A DNA stretch of 64,000 nucleotides, taken from NCBI GenBank assembly GCA_964017235.1, contig OZ024931.1, positions 94,459,721-94,523,720 on the forward strand, read 5' to 3'. Positions within the stretch are counted from its first letter, which is position 1; each line of letters begins with the position of its first letter. A program made the translations under genes and the position numbers. Below the pieces are notes generated by a model that made no database searches, was not told where the DNA came from, and saw only the letters and a list, made by a program, of their open reading frames with translations. Source of the DNA: Sabellastarte sp. h YS-2021. Lineage: Eukaryota > Annelida > Polychaeta > Sabellida > Sabellidae. Positions 1 through 11,396 of the stretch are shown here, in pieces.

Positions 1-2032
1 TTATCTGTAAAAGTATTGCAGATAGCCAATTTTTCTCAAATAACTCATTCACCTACTTTTGGAAGAGCTTTCACTTGGTGAAGTTTCAGACCCGTAGCTA
101 ATTACTCACCTGCTCAAAATGAGTAAATGCGAATCATCTCTAAAAGTATTGCAGATAGCCAATTTTTCTCAAATAACTCATTCACCTACTTTTGAGAGAG
201 CTTTCACTTGGTGAAGTTTCAGACCTGTAGCTAATTATTCACCTACTCAAAATGAGTAAATGCTAATTATCTCTAAAAGTATTGCAGATAGCCAATTTTT
301 CTCAAATAACTCATTCACCTACTTTTGAGAGAGCTTTCACTTCGTGAAGTTTCAGACCCGTAGCTAATTATTCACCTGCTGAAAATGAGTAAATGCTAAT
401 TATCTCTAAAAGTATTGCAGGTAGCCAATTTTTCTCAAATAACTCCTTCAGGTACTTTTGGAAGAGCTTTCACATGGTGAAGTTTCAGATCCGTAGCTAA
501 TTACTCACCTACTCAAAATGAGTAAATGCTAATTATCTCTAAAATTATTGCAGATAGACAACTTTTCTCAAATAACTCCTTCAGGTACTTTTGGAAGAGC
601 TTTCACATGGTGAAGTTTCAGATCCGTAGCTAATTGCTCACCTACTCAAAATGAGTAAATGCTAATTATCTCTAAAATTATTGCAGATAGACAACTTTTC
701 TCAAATAACTCGTTCATCTACTTTTGGGAGAGCTTTCACTTGGTGAAGTTTCAGACCTGTAGCTAATTATTCACCTGCTGAAAATGAGTAAATGCTAATT
801 ATCTCTAAAAGTATTGCAGGTAGCCAATTTTTCTCAAATAACTCCTTCACATACTTTTGGGAGAGCTTTCACATGGTCAAGTTTCAGATCCGTAGCTAAT
901 TACTCACCTACTCAAAATGAGTAAATACGAGTTATCTCTAAAAGTATTGCAGATAGCCAATTTTCTCAGATAACTCGTTCACCTACTTTTGGGAGAGCTT
1001 TCACATGGTGAAATTTCAGACCCATAGCTAATTACTCACCTACTCAAAATGAGTAAATGCTAATTATCTCTAAAAGTATTGCAGATAGCCAATTTTTCTC
1101 AAATAACTCATTCATCTACTATTGGGAGAGCTTTCACTTGGTGAAGTTTCAGACCAGTAGCTAATTGTTCACCTACTCAAAATGAGTAAATGCTAATTAT
1201 CTCTAAAAGTATTGCGGATAGCCAATTTTTCTCACATAACTCATTCACCTACTTTTGGGAGAGCTTTCACTTGGTGAAGTTTCAGACCTGTAGCTAATAA
1301 CTCACCTACTCAAAATGAGTAAATGCTAATTATCTCTAAAAGGATTGCAGATAGCCATTTTTTGTCAAATAACTCATTCACCTACTTTTAGGAGAGCTTT
1401 CACTTGGTGAAGTTTCAGACCCATAGCTAATTACTCACCTTCTCAAAATGAGTAAATGCTAATTATCTCTAAAAGTATTGCAGATAGCCAATTTTTCTCA
1501 AATAACTTATTCACCTACTTTTGGGAGAGCTTTCACATGGTGAAGTTTCAGCCCCATAGCTAATTACTCACCTGCTCAAAATGAGTAAATGCTAATTATC
1601 TCTAAAAGTATTGCAGATAGCCAATTTTTCTCAAATAACTCATTCATCTACTATTGGGAGAGCCATCACTTGGTGAAGTTTCAGACCCGTAGCTAATTAT
1701 TCACCTACTCAAAATGAGTAAATGCTAATTATCTCTAAAAGTATTGCAGATAGCCTTCACATGGTGAAGTTCCAGACCCGTAGGTAATTACTCACCTACT
1801 CAAAATGAGTAAATGCTAATTATCTCTAAAAGTATTGCAGATAGCCAATTTTTCTCAAATAAGTCATTCACCTACTTTTGGGACAGCTTTCACTTGAAGT
1901 TTCAGACCTGTAGCTAATTACTCACCTACTCAAAATAAGTAAATGCCTATTATCACTAAAAGTATTGTGAATAGCCAGTATTTCTCAACTAACTCATTCA
2001 CCTACATTTTGGAGAAGTTTCACATGCTTAAG
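1..2032. repeat. Satellite array, 133-bp monomer (about 15 copies)
   Basis: Head-to-tail monomers with starts at about 11, 144 and 277, giving a 133-bp period. Core words include AAAAGTATTGCAGATAGCC, TTCACCTACTTTTGG and AGTTTCAGACCCGTAGCTAA. Copies are a few percent diverged and one near 1741-1790 is partly deleted. It runs off the left edge. It appears to be the inner array of a hairpin-ended element whose 3' end is at 3146-3180. Confidence 0.95.
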
Positions 2033-3070
2033 TTTTTTTATGAATTTTTTAAATAAATTTTAATACATTAAAATTAATTAAATCATGCACTAAATCAATT
2101 ATAACTTGAAAAGTACTGCATTTAGAGCACTTTGTGCAAATATGTTATGCAGCTACTTTTGGGTCAGCTATAACATAGTAAAATTTCAGACCTGTAGCTC
2201 ATGGCATAGCTGAATAATAACTACTTTTAGGTTATCACTGTTGGGTAAATCACTTATAACTTGAAAACTTTTGCATTTACATTATTTAGTTTCAGTATGT
2301 TGTTCACCTATTTTGAGGCAGCTATAACATAGTAAAATTCCAGACCTGTGGCTCATTGCATAGCGGAGTAATAGCTACTTTGAAGTTCTTACTCAACACT
2401 AAATCATTTATAACTTGAAAAGTATTACATTTAGAGCATTTTGTTAAAATATGTCATTCACCTACTTTTTCCATAGCAACAACATGGTGAGTAACTTGGG
2501 TGTCTATCTGAATAGCTAAGTGAGTAATAGCTACTTTTGGGCTTTTCACTAACTTCCATCATGAGTAAAATCACTTGTAACTTGAAAACTATTGCATTTA
2601 GAGAATTTTGTGCAAATATGTTATTCACCTACTTTTGGGTCAGCTATAACATACTAAAATTTCAGACCTCTAGCTCGTGCCATAGCTGAGTAATAGCTAC
2701 TTTTGCCTTTGCCGGTGGATACATTTTGCGTCTGGCCACAGATGCATCCTTGGTCTAGTCTCTAAAAGTATTACAGGTGGGCAATTTCTTCTAAATAAGT
2801 CATTCACCTACTTTTGGGTGATCTACCACATAGTGAAGTTGCAGAACTGTAGCTCTTTAGATGGCAGAGTAATAGCCACTAAAATAAGTAAATGTCTTGT
2901 ATCTCTAAAAGTAGTACAGATAGGCTATTTCTTCTAAAGACGTGCTTCCCTACTTTGAGTTGATCTGCATAATGAAGTGGCAGAAGTGTAGCTCTTTGGA
3001 TGGCAAAGTAATAGCTACTAAAATGAGTAAATGCCTTTTGTCTTTAAAAGTATTGCAATCAAACATTAAA
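2033..3070. repeat. Diverged satellite, about 155-bp monomer
   Basis: Monomers carry words such as ACTTGAAAACTATTGCATTT, CAGCTATAACATAGTAAAAT and CATAGCTGAGTAATAGCTAC. They align with the 133-bp monomer but include about 22 extra bases (the GAGTAATAGCTAC part). Copies after 2720 are more degenerate. Confidence 0.85.
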
Positions 3071-3121
3071 CTTGTCACTTCTACATGTGCCTCCATCTCG
3101 TAGGAAAATTTATATTCCACT

Positions 3122-3182
3122 ATCTTTAGGACATCTAATTTATATGGCGGGAGATAAATACATGCGTGAGAATGCTTGTTTT
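3122..3182. repeat. 3' end of hairpin-ended element, ATCTCCCGCC family
   Basis: Contains the arm GGCGGGAGATAAA followed by a short hairpin (CAT...ATG around gcgtgaga) and then GCTTGTT. It nearly matches 22870-22928, where the 5' partner arm (ATCTCCCGCC) is also in the window. Here the 5' end lies off the left edge. Confidence 0.75.
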
Positions 3183-3185
3183 CAG

Positions 3186-4586
3186 TAAATTGTTTGCATC
3201 ATCCTCCTTGTTTACGTCATTGATGGTTATAACTAAAGCATGATTGCCCATTTGTTGACGAGTCATCCCAAACATAGAGCACCTAGCTTGTTTTGTCAGG
3301 AATAGGTCCTGGAAAATGGAGATGGAGACCTTAGACTTTGTTTAAGCCTTGATTTATGCCAGTGCTAATAATAATGGTTTTACATTGAGGGACAGTGGGC
3401 AGAAACTTGTTCAGGTGCTTCTACTGCCTTCCGGTTGTTGTCTTTTTGAATATTTATTGTTCATGAACTCTTGTCAGTGATGCCTTGCCTTTTGTGGTAA
3501 CTGGTTTAATATTAAAACCCTAGTTTTCTGTTAACAAAGTATTTAAATACAACTGTGCCAGATCAAATTTATTTTCTTCTAACAGATTTTGCAAATTGTT
3601 TCTGATCTATCTAGACTCCTTCTAATGGAAGGTATCTTTAATTTTAGTAAAAAAACCGGTGTTATGAGTTGGTTAATTTGTCATACAAATTCAAACTAAT
3701 GCCAGATCTGCTTTATTGTTAAATTCCTTTGCCATTGTTGTGTGTTTGTTGCAGTTTTTATAAATATTATTGTTTTGTTCTTTTGCATCTGTGAACAGTA
3801 CAAGGATATAAACCTTGTAAGTATGCTAAAACATTGTGTATATATGTGTATTGCAGTTTCAGTCTTTGGCTTGAATTCTGTCACTTAATATTTATAATCT
3901 AAAATATGTTTGGAAATATTGGTAGTGTACTAGACTACTTATTTAACGTTTGGTGCTTACTGTATATATTTTGTATTTTGCTTCTGATATCCAAATTACA
4001 GGTGAAATTTTTCACAACTCTGAACTGTTTTAGATGGGCGAAAGTTCAAGCATTATCCATCTATTAAAGTACAGACCTGTATTTAGGATTTATGATATTT
4101 AAGCTTATATATATTTTTTTCTCTTCAGCAGGAAAATGCACTTTCACTTCAGTAAACAATTATTAACAAGAACATTGAAAATTTTTTTCTTATATTGTGT
4201 GTAGTTACAGTTTATTGCTTGCTCTATAGATTTTTGATACAAATTGCTGCTGGATTCATGGACTCTTGTGAACCAGCCAGATTTTATACCTCTTTCAACA
4301 TAATATGGGTGCGCCATCCCTGAAACCCAAAATAAAAATGTACTATATTTGTGTCACTTAAAAATAGGTTGAGATGTGGCGCCTGAATTCTTGTATTCAT
4401 AAAGACCATGTTACTTATGTACCAAAATAAAATAGAACAAGACCACTGCAGTGGTATGATCTCCCACTGGGGATTAAACACTAGATGAAATACAAATATA
4501 AAGCTATAGTTATGAAAATATGCCACAACACAGAACATCAACAAGACCTTGCTCAGATAGCTATGGAGCTACAGCTCTGAAAAGAT
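3186..4586. other. Non-coding, probably intronic
   Basis: AT-rich sequence with no long reading frame and no repeat family recognised. The only item of note is the microexon candidate at 3799-3816. Confidence 0.5.
3799..3816 (+). other. Candidate 18-nt microexon for myosin loop 1
   Basis: 18 nt (TACAAGGATATAAACCTT, reading YKDINL in phase 0) sit between a pyrimidine-rich tract ending gtgaacag and a strong donor, gtaagtatg. The next confirmed exon (26313) starts in phase 0 with GELE. In vertebrate MYH10 and MYH11, alternative loop-1 exons of 30 and 21 nt are spliced at exactly that point. Position, phase and length fit, but a site this short can arise by chance, and the upstream P-loop exon is not in the window. 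Confidence 0.25.
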
Positions 4587-4594
4587 GCCAGGAC

Positions 4595-5015
4595 TAGTGA
4601 GTGGAATCGCCTCAATTTTCGTGGTCGATTATTGGTCCAATTTTCCGACCGATGATCGACCCATAATCGACTTTTTTACTCCACTGTAAGACAATATATC
4701 ATGAAACACTTTCCGGGATGAAGTATTGTCAATCCGGTAAGAATGACAGTGTTTCCGACATTTAGAACCTACCAAAAGCACTCATTTCCGGTAAATATGG
4801 CGGTAGACATAAACAAACCCAAATTCGTGACAAATCTCATTATTTATCAAAGGAAAGTTAAGGAAATTGCTTAAAATAAAAAAAAAACATGTGGATATTG
4901 AGACACATAAGGAAGGGTAAGATTTAATCGATTTCTAGAAGTTGTCAGTGACCGAACGCGATTGTACCATAACGCCGATGATTAATCGAACGTTGGTCTA
5001 ATCGTTCCTTCACTA
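4595..5015. mobile_element. hAT-like MITE (421 bp) with 8-bp TSD GCCAGGAC
   Basis: Ends TAGTGAGTGGAAT and GTTCCTTCACTA form imperfect inverted termini, and the 8-bp direct repeat GCCAGGAC flanks it at 4587-4594 and 5016-5023. An 8-bp duplication with TAGTG-type ends is typical of hAT DNA transposons. There is no transposase, so it is non-autonomous. A close relative lies at 5779-6200. Confidence 0.85.
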
Positions 5016-5023
5016 GCCAGGAC

Positions 5024-5770
5024 ACTGAACATCAAAAAGTAGATGAACAACATATTTAACCAAATCCCTGTAAGTATTATAAGGCTAACAGTTACAATAA
5101 AAAAAGTCATTTGTCACTCAATGTTTGGCTAGTTTTTACTTTACCGGTACGAGATTTGGGCGATAATATAATTCAACGTTTTTAGCAATTCCATCCTTTT
5201 GTTTTTTATTGTAATACACAGGAATACTGTTCATGGGGGTTGGGGGCTTGCCCCCATTTATAATTTTAATTTTATTTCATATTTCCATGACAATTTCCTG
5301 CAATTATCAAATATGGCGGATCCCCTACCAGTAAAGTAAAATCGCCCCGAATGTTCTTTACATAAAATAGCTGCAACTCACTTAGCTTATTGAGGTTGAC
5401 ATCTAAAACAGGTGCCATCTTTAAGGTACAGAGAAAGTAGCTGAACAACACATTTTGGCAAAATGCTGTAAATGCAGTCATTATGGAGTTGCATACAATT
5501 TACTCAAAGTAGCTACCTGCCCCATTACTCGCTTAGCTATTGACCTAGATCTGCAAAAGAATAGGGTGTTTTAATGATTTAAATTGGTTTTTCATGTCAG
5601 CTGATTTGTCAGTCAGCTGAGATTTTGGCATCACTCTGCAATGTCCCTGTCTGTGTCTACACAACTTCTCCAAAAGTACAAGGCCCAAAGACATCCTATT
5701 TTTTTTTTGAAAAATACCTTCTCTATCGAGGATGAGAAAATGTACAAGGCATGCAGATCTGTTTGTTGGT
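5024..5770. other. Non-coding spacer between two MITEs
   Basis: No coding potential or clear repeat. Contains a G-rich patch (ttgggggcttgccccc, near 5240) that could form a small hairpin. Confidence 0.5.
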
Positions 5771-5778
5771 CTATTCAC

Positions 5779-6200
5779 TTATGAGTGGAATGGCCTCAAT
5801 TTTCGTGGTCGATTATTCGTCCATTTTTCCGACCGATGATCGACCCATAATCGACTCTTTTACTCCACTGTAAGGCAATGTATCATGAAACACTTTCCGG
5901 GATGAAGTATTTGTCAATCTGGTAAGAATAACGGTGTTCCGACATTTAGAACTTACGAAAAACACTCACTTCCGGTAAATATGGCGGTAGACATAAACAA
6001 ACACAAAATTCGTGAGAAATCTATTGATATATTAAAGGAAAGTTTAGAAAACTGCTTAAAATATGAAAAAAATACATGGATATTGAGACACATAAAGAAG
6101 GGTAAGATTTAATCGATTTCTAGAAGTTGTCAGTGACCGAGCGCGATTGTACCATGACACCGACGATTGATTGAACATTGGTCTAATCGTCCACCCACTA
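5779..6200. mobile_element. hAT-like MITE (422 bp) with 8-bp TSD CTATTCAC
   Basis: Second copy of the 4595-5015 family, with the interior closely similar throughout (for example the 'cctcaattttcgtggtcg' and 'ccgaccgatgatcgaccc' stretches). Flanked by CTATTCAC at 5771-5778 and 6201-6208. Its right end is CCACCCACTA. Confidence 0.87.
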
Positions 6201-6345
6201 CTATTCACCAGAGTCATTACAAGTGAGGTATCCTCGCCCAAAGTATGAAAATTTCAACACTTTTCTCGGTGAGTTTTTCAGGAAATTCTCTCCTATCTTA
6301 CCTAAAAGAAACACTACCATAAGTAGATTCTGTTGTGTGAGTGTC

Positions 6346-7230
6346 GGACCTGGATCTTTCTTAATTATTTTTTATGAATATTTGAAATAATTGTTAATGT
6401 ATTAAAATTCATGAAATTATGCACTAAATCACTTATAACTTGAAAAGTATTGCATTTAGAGCATTTCCTTAAAATATATTTTTCAGCTACTTTTTCCATG
6501 GCTACAACATGGTGAGAACTGGGGTGTCTATCCCAATAGCTGAGTAATAGCTCCTTTCTGACTTTTCAGTACCTTCCATAACAAGTAAATTTACTTTAAC
6601 TTGAAAACTATTGCATTGAGAGAATTTTGTATAAATATGTTATTCAGTTACTTTTGGGTCAGCTATAACAATAAAATTGTAGACCAGTAGCTCTTGGCAT
6701 AGCTACTTTTAGGTTGTTACTGTTGAGTAAATTCCTTGTAACATTAAAAAGCTATTGCATTTAGAGTATTTTCTTTAATATGTTATTCACCTACTTTTGG
6801 GTCAGCTATAACATAGTAAATTGCAGAGGTGTAGCTCAAGGCATAGCTGAGTAATAGCTATTTTCAGGTTCTCACCGTTGAAAAAAAAACAGTTGTAACT
6901 TGAAAAGTATTGCATTTACAGTATTTTGTTTAAATATGTTGTTCACCTACTTTTGGCTCAGCTATAACACAGTGAAATTTGAGACCTGTACCTCATGACT
7001 TAGCTGAGCAATAGGTACACTCAGGTTCTCATGGTTGAGTAAATCACTTGCAACTTGAAAACTATTGCATTTACAGTATTTGTTTAAATATATTATTCAC
7101 TTTTCAGTCATCTATAGCATAGTAAAATTGCAGACCTGTGGCTCATTGTATAGCTGAGTAAAACCTACTTTGAGATTGTCACTGTTACGTAAATCAGTCA
7201 TAACTCGAAAACTATTGCATTTGGAATTTT
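6346..7230. repeat. Satellite array, about 155-bp monomer (left part)
   Basis: Starts with a 'gacctggatctttcttaatt' leader that also opens the array at 60945. About six diverged monomers follow (ACTTGAAAACTATTGCATTT, CACCTACTTTTGGGTCAGC). The array is interrupted at 7231 by a hairpin-ended element, and array-like sequence resumes after 13530. Confidence 0.85.
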
Positions 7231-7904
7231 TTATCTCCCGCCTGCGGCCGAAGGCTGTGGTCGGGAGATTATAAAATGCCTTCTGTCCGTGTGTCCATGC
7301 ATCCGTCCGTTCATCTCATTTTTGCATAAACCTTAATATGGCATTCATTTATAAAGATATCTTCACCAAATTTGCAGGGAATGTTTATGGCTGTGAAAAC
7401 CTGCCTCTGAAAAATTTTAGCTTCATTTTGAAAAACAAAATGGCCACCATAGCTAATTGTTTGAAAATTATAAAGGTGCTCTAAATCTTGAAATATCCCA
7501 GCTAGCTTCATTAAGCGTCCCGCAAGGGACGCTTGTTTGTGTATGGGAGAGCTTCAGGCTCCGCCGGCTCCGCATTTTGTTTTCCTTATAACTCTGTAAC
7601 CGTTAGGCGGATTCTTTTCAAATTTGGCAGGTTTAGGCAGTAGCCTTGGGGAATTTTTTTGAATATGCTGCAGTGACATTTCAACCAATCAGAGAGGTCA
7701 CATGACCAAAGATATCTTTTTTCGATGGGGAAGCTTGTCCGGATGATAACTTGAAAGGAATTTTATCAATTCACCTGAAACTTGGCAAATACATTCATTC
7801 TATTAAAATCTGGAAATCATTAGATTTTGGCATTGATTGGTCAAGAAATGGCCGAGTAATTAATGATTAATTAATCATTACGAATTTTCCAAATGAGGAA
7901 AACA

Positions 7905-8599
7905 CAAAAATGCTTATATCTCGAAAACCGTGCTAGATAGAGCGATTTCGACGAAATTTTTGACCCGCAGGGTATCTCTGCGGAGTAGTTTTCCCAATTT
8001 TCAAAAAAAATTTTGTCTCGTCCAAAATGGCGGCCATTTTGAATTTTCGAAATTTTCGCAAAAATTGCAAAACACAAAAATGCTTATATCTCAAAAACCG
8101 TGCTAGATAGAGCAATTTCGACAAAATTTTTGACCCGCAGGATGTCTCTGCGGAGTACTTTTCCCAATTTTCAAAAAAATTTTGTCTCGCCAAAAATGGC
8201 GGTCATTTTGAATTTTCGAAATTTTCGCAAAAATTGCAAAACACAAAAATGCTTATATCTCGAAAACCATGCTAGATAGAGCGATTTCGACAAAATTTTT
8301 GACCCACAGGGTATCTCTGCAGAGTAGTTATCCCAATTTTGAAAAAAATTTTGTCTCGCCAAAAATGGCGGCCATTTTGAATTTTCGAATTTTTCGCAAA
8401 AATTGCAAAACATAAAAATGCTTATATCTCGAAAACCCTGCAAGATAGAGCGATTTCGACGAAATTTTTGACCCACAGGGTATATCTGCAGAGTAGCCAT
8501 GCCAAGTTTCAAAAAAATTTTGTCTCGCCAAAAATGGCGGCCATTTTGAATTTTCGAATTTTTCGCAAAAATTGCAAAACATAAAAATGCTTATATCTC
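7905..8599. repeat. Tandem array, 169-170-bp monomer (left block)
   Basis: Four monomers with 'tgcttatatctc' at 7911, 8081, 8250, 8419 and again at 8588. Each contains a palindromic AAAATGGCGGCCATTTT and the words GATAGAGCGATTTCGAC and TTTTTGACCC. The LINE at 8600 interrupts it. Apparent reading frames on the minus strand are repeat translations, not genes. Confidence 0.95.
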
Positions 8600-10937
8600 A
8601 TTGTACTCGATTGATATACGACTTAATGTTTTACACTGAAAAACACCATATTCCGGGTTTACTGATGCAAATTGATTTCGAGAAAGCCTTCGATTCTGTA
8701 TCATGGAAATTCTTGTATAATGTATTGGAGTCTTTCGGTTTTGATGATAATTTTATCAAATGGGTGAAATTATTCAACACTGATATTAAAGCTTATGTTA
8801 CTCAATGTGGGTTTTTATCTGATCCTATTCTAATTGAGCGCGGATGTAGACAGGGGGACCCTCTTTCGCCGTACCTGTTTATACTTGTAGCAGAAGTGTT
8901 ATGCTCTTTAATCAGCAGATCCCCAAATGTGATAGGTTTATCAATTGGCAACACTGTGTTTAAGCTTACACAGTTTGCAGACGACACTACTTTGATTTTG
9001 GATGGCAGTGCAAACTCTTTGCAAGCAGCATTGAATATATTAGAGATATTTGGCGACATTTCAGGACTAAAAATAAACACGGAAAAGACAAAGCTAATCT
9101 GGATAGGAAGTGAGATATCTTCAACACAAAAGCTAAAAGTTTCACACAAACTGCAGTGGGGTGAAAACATTTTTAATTTATTGGGAATTAATTTCTCAAA
9201 TGATTTGAACATGTTACCAATTTTGAATTATCAGAATGCAATAAGTAAGGCAAAAAAAATTATCAATTCCTGGAAATATAGATACTTAACTCCCTTTGGG
9301 AAAATTACAGTAATCAAAACTTTGATTCTCTCTGTCTTCACCCACTTATTTATGGCAATTCCAACTCCAATAGGTATATTGAATGAAATAAATAAATTGT
9401 TGTTTAACTTTGTCTGGGATGGCAAGCCAGATAAAATTGGTAGAGACAGACTTTGCACTTCCCGGTTAAGCGGAGGACTGAATATGACTAATATATACAA
9501 TTTTGAAAAGTCAATGAAAACAAGATGGCTTAAACAAATGCTTATTTCAAATCATAAAAGTTGGCTTGACCTGCTTCAGAATGATATCAATTTGACCTTC
9601 TTTTCATCCTTAGGAAGCCAATGGTGCCTTTCTGTGATATACAAACTAAATCCGTTTTGGAAAACAGTATTTACATACTTTAATAAATTTAGTCAAAATG
9701 TAATGTACAAAACAAATCTTGATATTTTAAGTACAAATCTATGGTTAAATAAACCATTAGGAACAGAAAATATATATTTTGTAGACTGGTTTAAAAATGG
9801 GATACATGTTATTGGGGACATTGTAAAATCAGATGGTCATCTTCTAACACTAGATGAAATAAAGAACAGATTTGGGTTTAAACCAAATTTTTTGAATTAT
9901 TTTACTATGAGAAGTCTTTTGAAGAAATTTATTGAACAAAACTCTTTCGGTAACAATTTTGAGTTTCACAGACCATATATACCTTTGAATATTAGACTCT
10001 TAGTAGGCCCCCAAGCTGGAAGTAAAAATATCTACAAAGTCTTTCAACAGAGTTGTGGCATTGTTCCAAATAATGAATTAAAATGGAACCAGTCTTTAGA
10101 CTGTAATGTTATCCCATGGAGGCCATTGTATAAGAGTTGTTTTTATTCAATATTAGACAACCATTATGCATGGTTCCAATACCGCATCTTACACAGAATC
10201 CTTGGCGTTCAAGATCTGTTGTTTAAAATAAAGATATCGGATACAAACAAATGTAGACTGTGTGGAGAACAAAAGGAAACAATTATTCATCTTTTCACCG
10301 AGTGCAGAAAGTCAGTCGTTTTATGGGAAAATCTTCTATCTTGGATACATTCTAATGTTACTATTAGAATTGAATTGAATAAAGCTGATAAAATTTTGGG
10401 CTATGTGCAACCAGATTCAAATTTTTGGTCATTAAACTTAATACTCACAGTTACAAGGTACTATATTTTCACTTGCGCAAAGGCAACTCGCCAATTGAAT
10501 ATTTACCACTTGCAAAGTGTAATTAAACAGAAATATCTTGAACAAGAAACTCTATCAAAGCTAAGTAATAAAAATGATTTTTTTGAAAAAAATTGGTCTG
10601 TTTGGAAAAATATATTTATAAATATATAACTTAACCTTATCTTTAGCTTGTCTATTTTCCATATATCACTAGAATTAACGAAACACAGATCATGCAGGTG
10701 CTATACTGAACTGAATCATATATCAACAGTTTCATCCAAAATCAATGCTGAAGAGAGACATACATTTATCTTTGGGGCCTTTGTTGACTTACCTACCCAA
10801 ACCATAAATCAGTGGAGTAAAGAAACTTTGAACACTATGAATTGAGCTGTTATTGTTAAAGAATAGATGTATCTTTAATATGTTTCCTTATGTAACTATT
10901 ATACGCACATATACATGTTGTATACCCAAAAAGATCA

Positions 10938-10968
<31 letters not shown>
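8600..10968 (+). mobile_element. 5'-truncated non-LTR retrotransposon (LINE, L1/Tx1-like) with poly(A) tail
   Basis: An open frame continues to a stop at 10627-10629, then comes a 3' UTR of about 310 bp, AATAAA at the tail and about 29 A's. Target-site copies 'tgcttatatctc' flank it (8588-8599 and 10969-10980), so it inserted into a 169-bp satellite monomer. RT motifs include QIDFEKAFDSVSW (domain A), GCRQGDPLSPYLF and FADDTTLIL. A C-terminal zinc knuckle, CRLCGEQ...HLFTEC (CX2CX8HX4C), precedes the end. The endonuclease and start of the RT are missing. The open frame and matching target copies suggest a recent insertion. Clade assignment (L1/Tx1 versus a related LINE) is tentative. Confidence 0.93.
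8602..10629 (+). CDS. LINE ORF2 fragment: reverse transcriptase, thumb and zf-RVT
   Basis: About 675 codons without a stop. Domain A lies near 8673, the GDP/SPYLF domain near 8850 and the catalytic FADD near 8974, followed by a long linker domain and the CX2CX8HX4C knuckle near 10250. It encodes the enzyme that copies LINE RNA at a nicked target. The N-terminal apurinic-type endonuclease expected in this class is absent through 5' truncation, so it is not autonomous. The first in-frame ATG (8572) falls in flanking satellite and is not the native start. Confidence 0.9.
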   Translation, partial: CTRLIYDLMFYTEKHHIPGLLMQIDFEKAFDSVSWKFLYNVLESFGFDDNFIKWVKLFNTDIKAYVTQCGFLSDPILIERGCRQGDPLSPYLFILVAEVLCSLISRSPNVIGLSIGNTVFKLTQFADDTTLILDGSANSLQAALNILEIFGDISGLKINTEKTKLIWIGSEISSTQKLKVSHKLQWGENIFNLLGINFSNDLNMLPILNYQNAISKAKKIINSWKYRYLTPFGKITVIKTLILSVFTHLFMAIPTPIGILNEINKLLFNFVWDGKPDKIGRDRLCTSRLSGGLNMTNIYNFEKSMKTRWLKQMLISNHKSWLDLLQNDINLTFFSSLGSQWCLSVIYKLNPFWKTVFTYFNKFSQNVMYKTNLDILSTNLWLNKPLGTENIYFVDWFKNGIHVIGDIVKSDGHLLTLDEIKNRFGFKPNFLNYFTMRSLLKKFIEQNSFGNNFEFHRPYIPLNIRLLVGPQAGSKNIYKVFQQSCGIVPNNELKWNQSLDCNVIPWRPLYKSCFYSILDNHYAWFQYRILHRILGVQDLLFKIKISDTNKCRLCGEQKETIIHLFTECRKSVVLWENLLSWIHSNVTIRIELNKADKILGYVQPDSNFWSLNLILTVTRYYIFTCAKATRQLNIYHLQSVIKQKYLEQETLSKLSNKNDFFEKNWSVWKNIFINI

Positions 10969-10970
<2 letters not shown>

Positions 10971-11396
10971 CTTATATCTCGAAAACCTTGCTAGATAGAG
11001 CGATTTCGACGAAATTTTTGACCCACAGGGTATCTCTGCAGAGTAGCCATGCCAATTTTCAAACAAAAAATTTCTCGCAAAAACTGGCGGCCATTTTGAA
11101 TTTTCAAATTTTTCGCAAAATTGCAAAACACAAAAATGCTTATATCTCGAAAACCGTTCTAGATAGAGCGATTTCGACGAAATTTTTGACCCACAGGGTA
11201 TCTCTGCAGAGTAGCCATGCCAATTTTCAAAAAAATTTTGTATTGCCAAAAATGGCGGCCATTTTGAATTTTCGAATTTTTGCGCAAAAATTGCAAAACA
11301 CAAAAATGCTAATATTTCGAAAACCGTGCTACATAGAGCGATTTCGACGAAATTTTTTATCTTCAGGGTATCTCTGCAGAGCAGCTATCCCAAAGA
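10969..11396. repeat. 169-bp tandem array (right block)
   Basis: Continuation of the 7905-8599 array after the LINE, about 2.5 monomers, again with the GGCGGCCATTTT palindrome (near 11090 and 11255). It switches abruptly to 133-bp satellite after 'gcagctatccca'. Confidence 0.93.

Noticed and set aside
1-2032. CRISPR array
   Set aside because: Whole 133-bp monomers repeat head to tail with no constant-repeat/unique-spacer pattern, and the genome is clearly an animal's.
4130-4160. Candidate microexon after 'ctcttcag' ending at gtaaac
   Set aside because: Possible lengths (20 or 23 nt) do not preserve the phase-0 junction needed before the 26313 exon.
7871-8582. Overlapping minus-strand frames rich in FAIFAKISKIQN-like text
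   Set aside because: Translations of the 169-bp tandem monomer; the same text reappears at 10935-11303.
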